A stretch of 12,769 bases of DNA from Chthoniobacter flavus (GTDB taxonomy: Bacteria > Verrucomicrobiota > Verrucomicrobiia > Chthoniobacterales > Terrimicrobiaceae): positions 1 through 12,769 of the forward strand of contig CAMDOJ010000033.1 of the NCBI GenBank assembly GCA_945903555.1, given 5' to 3'. This document shows, in pieces, positions 7,084-12,769 of the stretch. The first letter of the stretch is position 1. Each line of letters starts with the position of its first letter. A program made the translations under genes and the position numbers. The notes under the pieces were generated by a model. The model was not told the origin of the DNA and made no database searches. It was given only the letters and a program-made list of their open reading frames with translations.

Positions 7084-8337
7084 ATGCGTTATCTCTTATT
7101 TTTGAACCTGCTCCTCGCGTGCGTTTCAGCTAGGGGTGAAAACTCCCCGCGTTCCGAAAAGGAGGATTCCCCCTACGAGCAACTTGAAATCCTCACACGA
7201 GCCATGCAATTGATCCGCCAAGACTACGTCAACGATTCCAAGACCAGTTACAAAGATCTCACTTATAGTGCGCTCCACGGCATGCTGGACAGCCTAGACC
7301 CCCACAGCCAATTCATGGAGCCGAAGGATTTCAAGAGCATGCAGGAGGATACTAAAAGCGAATTTGCGGGCCTCGGTGTCACACTCACCGAGAAGTCGGG
7401 CATCCTCACCATCCTTCACCCGATGGAAGACACACCCGGATTTGAGGCCGGACTCCTCCCCGGTGATCAGATTTTAAAAATCAACAGCGAATCGACTGAG
7501 AAGCTCAACATCAACTCCGCCATCGAAAAACTGCGCGGCAAAGTGGGTGAGAAAGTGACCCTCACGATCAACCGCCCTTCGACCGGGCAGGTGAAGGATT
7601 TTGAAATCGTTCGCGCTATCATCAAAGTGCCCAGCGTGAAAGACGCCCAGATTCTCCCTTCGCAAGGAAAGTCTCGTATCGGATATGTGCGCATCACTCA
7701 GTTCAACGAACCCACGGCAACGGAACTCGCGAAGGCGCTCAACACTCTGGAAAAAAGCGGCATGGAGGCTCTTGTGCTCGATCTACGATACAATCCAGGC
7801 GGGCTTCTCGGCAGCGCGGTCGATGTGTGTGGAGAATTTTTGGATCCAAATACTTTGATTGTCTCCACCGAGGGGCGCACTCCCTCACGGGAATACCGCA
7901 CCGCGTCCACATCAACCTCACAGCGGGAATATCCGATCGTTGTGCTGACAAACTATGCCAGCGCGAGCGGATCGGAGATCGTCGCTGGGGCGCTTAAGGA
8001 TCTTGGTCGCGCGCTTCTCGTGGGAGAGACCACATTCGGAAAGGGATCTGTGCAAAGCGTGGTATCGCTTCCTGATGGATCCGCCGCACGTCTCACTACG
8101 GCAAAATACTTCACTCCGAGCCGCAAGCTCATTCATGAGCACGGCGTGAGCCCACACATTCGCGCGACGCTCACCCACGATCAGGAAACGGCGCTCCTTC
8201 GCTCACGTCGAAAAGGAGAAGAGTCAACAACTCAACCTAGGCCACCCGCCGATCCGCAACTCGACCGAGCCGTCGATGCCCTTCAAGCCACGATATTGAG
8301 CCTCAAAACCGCCAAAGTTCATCACACCAAAAAATGA
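7084..8337 (+). CDS. S41-family C-terminal processing protease (CtpA/Prc type) with PDZ domain
   Basis: An exported serine protease of 417 residues that cleaves proteins near their C-termini and takes part in envelope protein maturation or turnover. It starts with a signal peptide (RYLLFLNLLLACVSA, cut near residue 16-18). An N-terminal helical part with DPHSQFMEP (72-80) precedes a PDZ domain at about 90-170 (FAGLGVTLTEKSGILTI, then AGLLPGDQILKIN). The protease core begins at RIGYVRITQFNE and contains LRYNPGG (234-240), YASASGSEIVAGALKD (291-306) and GETTFGKGSVQ (314-324). The Ser-Lys dyad is Ser295 and Lys320, with the usual 25-residue gap. The C-terminal 40 residues are charged and probably unstructured. 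Its TGA overlaps the tsaD ATG (ATGA), so the two are probably translated together. No Shine-Dalgarno motif is seen. Confidence 0.93.
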   Translation: MRYLLFLNLLLACVSARGENSPRSEKEDSPYEQLEILTRAMQLIRQDYVNDSKTSYKDLTYSALHGMLDSLDPHSQFMEPKDFKSMQEDTKSEFAGLGVTLTEKSGILTILHPMEDTPGFEAGLLPGDQILKINSESTEKLNINSAIEKLRGKVGEKVTLTINRPSTGQVKDFEIVRAIIKVPSVKDAQILPSQGKSRIGYVRITQFNEPTATELAKALNTLEKSGMEALVLDLRYNPGGLLGSAVDVCGEFLDPNTLIVSTEGRTPSREYRTASTSTSQREYPIVVLTNYASASGSEIVAGALKDLGRALLVGETTFGKGSVQSVVSLPDGSAARLTTAKYFTPSRKLIHEHGVSPHIRATLTHDQETALLRSRRKGEESTTQPRPPADPQLDRAVDALQATILSLKTAKVHHTKK

Positions 8338-9374
8338 TTTCTCGGCCGACACTTCTCGCCATCGAAACATCATGCGACGAAACGGCTGCCGCGATTTTGA
8401 GGGGATTCGATGACGTGCTAGCACACGAAATTTTCAGCCAAGCCTCGATTCACTCTGCATTCGGCGGAGTCGTTCCGGAGGTTGCCTCTCGCAATCACCT
8501 CATTTCCGCCCCCCACATCATCAGTCAGGCACTTGATGCCGCTGGCCTCAATGTCACCGATCTCGACGCCATAGCTGCAACAACGGGGCCAGGGCTTGCC
8601 TCCGCCCTCCTCGTTGGTGCCTCGACAGCCAAAGGTTTGAGCCTTGGCTCAGGCAAACCCTTCCTCGCCATCAACCATATCGAGGGCCACTTGCTCTCAC
8701 CTTTTTTTGGCAAAGCGGAAATCCCCCCGCACATCGCTTTGGTCGTGAGTGGAGGACACACCCTCCTCTTCGACGTGGAGGGCTTTGGAAAATACACTCT
8801 GCTCGGCCGCACGCTCGATGATGCCGCTGGCGAGGCCTTCGACAAGGTGGCCAAACTTCTCGGACTCGGCTATCCGGGCGGCGCAGAAATCGACCGCCTC
8901 GCCAGATCCGGTAACCCCAAGCGACACGATTTTCCACGCGGGATGATCGACTCCGGCGACTTCGACTTCAGTTTCAGCGGACTCAAAACGGCTTTGCGGA
9001 TTTTTTTGGAAAAAGCCGGCCCCATCACGGATGGCATGCCGGATATCTGCGCATCCTTCCAAGTGGCCGTCACCGAGGTACTCGTGGCCAAGCTCTTCCG
9101 CGCAGCCAACAGACTGGGAAGACGGATCGTGACCATCAGCGGAGGGGTGAGTGCTAATTCCGGCTTACGCTCACTCGCCACGGCCAGAGCTGAGCGGGAT
9201 AACCTCACGCTCGTCACGGCACCTCCCGGACTGCACACGGACAACGCATTGATGATCGCCTACACCGCCGCTCATCACCTTGCAGCCGGAAACACAAGCT
9301 CAACCAGCGTGGACATCTTTCCGAACTTCGACGCCGCCACACTATCCAGCAGGGTCAGCGAGTGCGCCGCTTAA
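8334..9374 (+). CDS. tsaD: tRNA N6-threonylcarbamoyladenosine transferase (TsaD/Kae1)
   Basis: A cytosolic enzyme that, with TsaB and TsaE, moves the threonylcarbamoyl group from TC-AMP to A37 of ANN-decoding tRNAs. It is a near-universal gene. The 346 residues show the ASKHA fold landmarks: AIETSCDET (9-17), the metal-binding motif HIEGH with His115 and His119, VVSGGHTLLF (137-146), TLDDAAGEAFDKVAKLLGL (160-178) followed by GYPGG, DFSFSGLKTAL (211-221), SGGVSANSGLR (269-279) and the third metal ligand Asp303 in HTDNAL. Length is normal. Its ATG overlaps the upstream protease stop by four bases. Its 3' end overlaps the convergent methyltransferase-like gene by 20 bases (9355-9374). The partner genes tsaB, tsaC and tsaE are not in the window. 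Confidence 0.97.
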   Translation: MISRPTLLAIETSCDETAAAILRGFDDVLAHEIFSQASIHSAFGGVVPEVASRNHLISAPHIISQALDAAGLNVTDLDAIAATTGPGLASALLVGASTAKGLSLGSGKPFLAINHIEGHLLSPFFGKAEIPPHIALVVSGGHTLLFDVEGFGKYTLLGRTLDDAAGEAFDKVAKLLGLGYPGGAEIDRLARSGNPKRHDFPRGMIDSGDFDFSFSGLKTALRIFLEKAGPITDGMPDICASFQVAVTEVLVAKLFRAANRLGRRIVTISGGVSANSGLRSLATARAERDNLTLVTAPPGLHTDNALMIAYTAAHHLAAGNTSSTSVDIFPNFDAATLSSRVSECAA

Positions 9375-10095
9375 TCGCAAAAGGACGTTGCGTTTCGCGA
9401 AGCGGTTCCTTCTCCTTTTCCAGAACAGCAACCTCACCAACGTAAATCCGATAGGCTGCACGCTTCGCGCGTTCATGGGCCTTGGCTTCATATTCCTGGG
9501 CATGGAATCCCGCGCGGGCGAGTTGGGTCAGAAAAGCGGGCTCACGCTCGGCGGACCAGATCGCAACGCGTCCACCGGGGCGAAGCGCCGAGCGAATGAG
9601 CTCAAGGCCCTTGCTGGTGTAGAGACGGGAGTTTTTGGCTTGCACAAAGGATGTCGGGCCATTGTCCACATCGAGAATAATCGCGTCGTAGGTTCCTGGG
9701 CCTTTTTTGATGCTATCGAAAACATCACCTGTGACGATTTTCACCCGAGGATCATCGAGAAGTTTGCCATTCAATTCGGTAAGGAACTCGCGATTCCACG
9801 CCACAACCTCCGGAAGAAGCTCCGCCACCACGACCACAGCCGTGGGCCCCGCAATCTCAAGCACGCGGCAGAGACTGAAACCCAGTCCAAGCCCACCAAT
9901 GAGGATACGCGGACGATCTGGCGACTGAAAATACCCACAGGCGAGATCGGCGAGCATGATCTCCGAGGTCGTTAAATTTGACCCCATGAGTTGACGTCCA
10001 TTGAGCTTGAGAAAATAATCTCCATCGTGCTCATGAAGGGAAAAGCGGGAACCGTCAGGCGTACGAGTCTCGGCGAGATTGCGAAAGGGAATCAT
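9355..10095 (-). CDS. Spermidine-synthase-like / Rossmann methyltransferase-fold protein
   Basis: A 246-residue cytosolic protein with the nucleotide-binding fold shared by spermidine synthases and SAM methyltransferases. The glycine loop is ILIGGLGLGFSL (64-75), followed by the acidic residue that would hold the ribose, Glu92 in VVVAELLPEVVAW. VTGDVFD (121-127) gives the adenine-site Asp124. YDAIILDVDNGP (136-147) sits where spermidine synthases have their catalytic Asp-containing strand. True spermidine synthases are about 280-300 residues with a longer N-terminal beta domain, and their gate loop is not evident here, so a methyltransferase or an orphan spermidine-synthase-like protein fits better than SpeE. 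It starts only nine bases after the ABC-F stop and probably shares its mRNA. Substrate unknown. Confidence 0.75.
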   Translation of the reverse strand: MIPFRNLAETRTPDGSRFSLHEHDGDYFLKLNGRQLMGSNLTTSEIMLADLACGYFQSPDRPRILIGGLGLGFSLCRVLEIAGPTAVVVVAELLPEVVAWNREFLTELNGKLLDDPRVKIVTGDVFDSIKKGPGTYDAIILDVDNGPTSFVQAKNSRLYTSKGLELIRSALRPGGRVAIWSAEREPAFLTQLARAGFHAQEYEAKAHERAKRAAYRIYVGEVAVLEKEKEPLRETQRPFAIKRRTR

Positions 10096-10104
10096 AATTG
10101 CGTT

Positions 10105-11955
10105 CTAAACTAGGGCCTCGCTGGGTTCAGCGCAAGCGAGCCACTCGGCATTCGCTTTTTCAAGAGCGTCGGCCACTCCGGCGAGCTTGCGATTGATTTC
10201 CATCGCCAGCGAGGGATTTTCGTAGGTCGCCGGATCCTCAAGCTGGCAACTGAGCTCGCGCTGGGAATCCTCCAAGCTTTGAATTTCGGCCTCCAACGCG
10301 AAAACGCGTTGTTCGCGGGAGCGTCGCTCTCCGGCTGCGGCCTTGCGTGCATCGGCCTCGGCACGACGTTGTGCTCGCATTTCCTTGAGTCCGAGCTTGG
10401 GCGACTCGACATCAGAATCGACCTCAGTGGAGGGTTGAAAGTTCCCCAACGAGGCAACCGTTCCGGCACGCGCACCCCCACCCACCTGAGATTTCTCCCT
10501 GTAATATTCATAATCCCCAGCGTAACGGGTGATGCGGCCGGACTGCACATGGATGACCGATGTCGCCATGGCGCGAATAAAATGCACATCGTGACTGACA
10601 AAATAAACCGTCCCATCATAGGGCTTGAGCGCCCGTATGAGGGCATCAATGCTCGGCATATCAAGGTGGGTCGTGGGTTCGTCCAAAAGAAGAAAATTCG
10701 GTGGATCGAGAAGCAACTTGACCAGTGAAAGGCGACTTTTTTCTCCCCCACTCAGCACGCCTACGCGTTTAAAAACATCGTCCCCGCGAAAAAGAAACGC
10801 ACCAAGCACGGTACGTGCGGCCTGCTCTGGCACTGGTCTGGCGATCGACTGCACCTCCTCGAGCACCGTGCGCTTCACATCAAGAGCCTCCGTACGGTGC
10901 TGGGCAAAATAGCCAATGCTGCAATTGTGGCCAGGCGTGCGCGTTCCAGCATCCAGCTCAAGATGACCTGCAAGAATCTTCAGAAGCGTGGACTTGCCGG
11001 CTCCATTCGGGCCCACCAGCACCGTACGTTGGCACTTTTGAATCTCAAGGTTGAGATCATCATAAATGACATTAGTGCCATAGGCTTGGCGAACCCCATC
11101 CAAGGTCATGACTTTTTGACCACCACGCGGGGGCTGAGGAAATCGAAAGCTGACCGTGGGCTCATCGGATTCCGGAGCCTCGATGCGAACCATGCGACCG
11201 AGTTGCTTGATGCGATCCTGTGCCTGTGAGGCCTTGCTGGCTTTTGCCCGAAAGCGATTAATGAAATCCTCAAGATGAGCGATCTCTTTTTGCTGGTTGC
11301 GATAGGCGGCGAGTTGCTGTTCCTCACGTGCCTTTTTTTGTTCGAGACAAGCATCGAAGTTTCCAGTGTAACGAATGAGTTTACGGTGACGAATCTCCAC
11401 AATGCCACGGCAGATGAGATTCAGAAATTCCCGATCGTGCGAGATCGTCAAAATAGCTCCGGGATACCCTGAAAGGTGATTTTGAAACCACCCCAGCGTT
11501 TCAAGATCGAGATGGTTGGTAGGCTCGTCCAGCAAGAGAAGATCAGGCTCCTCCACTAGCAATCTAGCAAGATGCGCTCGCATGATCCACCCACCGCTCA
11601 ACTCGCCCACGGGACGATGAAAATCAGTCTCACGAAAGGCCAACCCCGAGAGAATGCGCTTCGCCATGGCTTCAGAGCGTCCATCCGCCTCAGCGCCAGC
11701 CGCGAGCTCCATGACAGTTTGATCCGTAACGGCAGCGGTCTCTTGAGGAAGAAAGCCGACGCGCACCCCGCGTTGCATCGTCACAAGCCCCTCATCCGGT
11801 TCGTCATTGCGAAGCAACAGGGAAAAAAGCGTGGATTTTCCCGCTCCATTGGGGCCGATAAGTCCGATGCGGTCTCCCGTGTTGACCTGCAGCGCGGCTT
11901 CCTCAAAGAGGATCCTGCCGCCAAATGATTTTGTGACCTGTGAAAGCGTAAGCAT
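10105..11955 (-). CDS. ABC-F family ATPase (ribosome-associated, Uup/YheS-like)
   Basis: A soluble ATPase with two ABC domains and no membrane segment. Family members bind the ribosomal E site and relieve stalling or affect assembly. From the ATG at 11955 it has 616 residues. Domain 1 has Walker A GPNGAGKST (34-42), signature LSGGW (119-123), LLLLDEPTNHLD (139-150) and His173. The charged helical linker that contacts tRNA spans about 200-258. Domain 2 has GPNGAGKST (315-323), LSGGE (401-405), LLLDEPTTHLD (422-432) and His455. Both catalytic glutamates, Glu144 and Glu426, are present. A basic, coiled-coil-prone C-terminal extension covers about 521-605. An in-frame GTG at 11973 would add six residues (MPFNFH) unlike the family; ABC-F proteins usually begin as MLTLSQVTKSF does. 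It lies nine bases upstream of the methyltransferase-like gene, in an apparent operon. The exact subfamily is uncertain. Confidence 0.93.
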   Translation of the reverse strand: MLTLSQVTKSFGGRILFEEAALQVNTGDRIGLIGPNGAGKSTLFSLLLRNDEPDEGLVTMQRGVRVGFLPQETAAVTDQTVMELAAGAEADGRSEAMAKRILSGLAFRETDFHRPVGELSGGWIMRAHLARLLVEEPDLLLLDEPTNHLDLETLGWFQNHLSGYPGAILTISHDREFLNLICRGIVEIRHRKLIRYTGNFDACLEQKKAREEQQLAAYRNQQKEIAHLEDFINRFRAKASKASQAQDRIKQLGRMVRIEAPESDEPTVSFRFPQPPRGGQKVMTLDGVRQAYGTNVIYDDLNLEIQKCQRTVLVGPNGAGKSTLLKILAGHLELDAGTRTPGHNCSIGYFAQHRTEALDVKRTVLEEVQSIARPVPEQAARTVLGAFLFRGDDVFKRVGVLSGGEKSRLSLVKLLLDPPNFLLLDEPTTHLDMPSIDALIRALKPYDGTVYFVSHDVHFIRAMATSVIHVQSGRITRYAGDYEYYREKSQVGGGARAGTVASLGNFQPSTEVDSDVESPKLGLKEMRAQRRAEADARKAAAGERRSREQRVFALEAEIQSLEDSQRELSCQLEDPATYENPSLAMEINRKLAGVADALEKANAEWLACAEPSEALV

Positions 11956-12113
11956 ATGAAAATTAAAGGGCACGAAAGGTGTCCGAGAGAACGCCGAACG
12001 TCCACACGTTTTTTCAAAAACTACGTTTTAAGATCCATCTAAACCGACGGCTCCATCGACTACATCTGAAGTTTGGAGAGGCGATGGATAAGCCATGACG
12101 AGATATTTAAGAA
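11956..12113. promoter_or_regulatory. Upstream region of the ABC-F gene
   Basis: About 160 bases between the ABC-F start and the end of the decayed transporter. No gene is visible. A perfect dyad, GTTTTT-TC-AAAAAC, lies at 12008-12021, roughly 50-65 bases before the ABC-F ATG. It could be an operator or simply an A/T tract. No convincing -35/-10 pair was found. The region presumably holds the ABC-F promoter, because the gene upstream is a broken remnant. Confidence 0.3.
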
Positions 12114-12769
12114 TCACACCATCATGGACATATTTAGTTTTTCCAAGGAAGAAAAAGTCCCGCATTTTTCGAGAAAGTTCCGCCTCATTTTTCTAACGGC
12201 CGGATCCTTTTGTTTGCTGAACTCAAAAAGATGCGGATTTTTTCCACATCCATTGTTGCAGTGGCCTCCGCGCCAAGGGCAATATTTTGAGCCAACCACG
12301 CCATGAGTCCCGATGCACAGGCTTCTGCACCACATGAAAGGACCTCACGAGAAACGGCTAATCCCGCAACGGCCTCCCCAATGTGGCGGATCGTATGCAA
12401 TCAGGATCGGTATCGTTGGAGTCGGAGCGACTGGGCAGTCGTCAGTGGATTTTCGACGGCGAACCAGTGCAAAAAATTTCTATGGCGCCCTCCAGGATCA
12501 CAAAGGCTGTGGCCTCACCTTCGTCATGCCCTCCCCCCATCGTGGCCCGAGCGGAAATCACACTCGCAAAAAGGCGACCGAGTGGATTGGGGATCAAGTC
12601 CAGCGCTGTCTCAGCATCCGCCAGTGCTTGATACGTCAGATATTTCGGGCGCTCCAACTTATCTTCGGAGTCGCTCGGCCAAAACTTTTTTAATACACCG
12701 TCACAGAGCGGCAGCATAGGAGTCAGCACTATGGCAGGAATCAAATTGGATAATAAGAACACCATTACC
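12114..12769 (-). pseudogene. Decayed Na/Pi cotransporter, C-terminal part (5' end off the right edge)
   Basis: On the minus strand a frame open to the window edge gives the last membrane segment (VMVFLLSNLIPAIVLTPMLP) and then the start of the PhoU-like cytoplasmic region typical of NptA/YjbB-type Na/Pi cotransporters (ERPKYLTYQALADAETALDL). It ends at TGA 12442-12444. The PhoU-like sequence does not end there. It continues in a second frame (FLHWFAVENPLTTAQSLRLQ, an in-frame TGA at 12401-12403, then LHTIRHIGEAVAGL and on to about 12206), and then in a third frame (DPAVRKMRRNFLEK, stop at 12114-12116). Restoring one base in the T run at 12471-12476 and one in the A run near 12208-12211 joins the parts. 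Two frameshifts and a stop mark a remnant or, less likely, sequencing errors. The family call rests on my recognition of the sequence pattern. Confidence 0.6.

Noticed and set aside
9280..9975. Plus-strand open frame of 231 codons
   Set aside because: It overlaps the end of tsaD in another frame and lies antisense to the methyltransferase-like gene. Its translation is low-complexity and matches nothing I recognise.
12086..12101. Minus-strand GG-N10-GC match upstream of the ABC-F gene
   Set aside because: Spacing fits sigma-54 but the -12 half lacks TTGC and the position is about 130 bases from the ATG; expected by chance at this length.
12303..12719. Plus-strand open frames over the decayed transporter
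   Set aside because: Up to 138 codons, but no recognisable domain, while the minus strand shows transporter-like sequence through three frames.
1..12769. Phage, transposon, CRISPR, toxin-antitoxin or secondary-metabolite systems
   Set aside because: I looked on both strands for repeats, transposase or integrase motifs, small paired genes and multi-domain synthases and saw none; the window is housekeeping and envelope genes.

Overview
The window is ordinary bacterial chromosome of moderate GC content with tightly packed genes on both strands. It contains no tRNA, rRNA, CRISPR array or insertion sequence that I can see. Several features suggest a member of the PVC group, most likely Verrucomicrobiota: a PAS-AraC regulator beside a sugar epimerase, a two-PDZ HtrA protease, rpoN next to an orphan ExbD, and a Na/Pi cotransporter with a long C-terminal PhoU-like region. 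That assignment is inference from gene content, not from a marker gene. None of the ten intact or partial gene starts has a recognisable Shine-Dalgarno motif.

Layout from left to right. (1) Positions 1-679, minus strand: the N-terminal two thirds of a D-tagatose/D-psicose 3-epimerase-type sugar isomerase, running off the left edge. (2) Positions 680-878: a divergent control region with two palindromes and an AT-rich dyad. (3) Positions 879-1679, plus: a PAS-AraC regulator. (4) Positions 1748-3367, minus: pgi, convergent with the regulator. (5) Positions 3556-5001, minus: an exported HtrA/Deg serine protease. (6) Positions 5122-9374, plus: rpoN (sigma-54), an ExbD/TolR-like protein, an S41 (CtpA-type) protease and tsaD, whose start overlaps the protease stop. 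(7) Positions 9355-11955, minus: an ABC-F ATPase followed by a spermidine-synthase-like methyltransferase-fold protein, whose 3' end overlaps tsaD tail to tail by 20 bp. (8) Positions 12114-12769, minus: the decayed C-terminal part of a Na/Pi cotransporter.

The genes do not form one dedicated pathway. The regulator and the epimerase may form a small sugar-responsive unit. The HtrA protease, the S41 protease and the ExbD-like protein all act in the envelope or periplasm, around the sigma-54 gene. pgi, tsaD and the ABC-F gene are housekeeping.

The most notable signals are a near-perfect sigma-54 (-24/-12) promoter directly upstream of rpoN, which suggests autoregulation; a weaker site with the same spacing before the exbD-like gene; and the decayed transporter, which can be reconstructed across three reading frames. 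I did not find convincing evidence of a previously undescribed multi-gene system.
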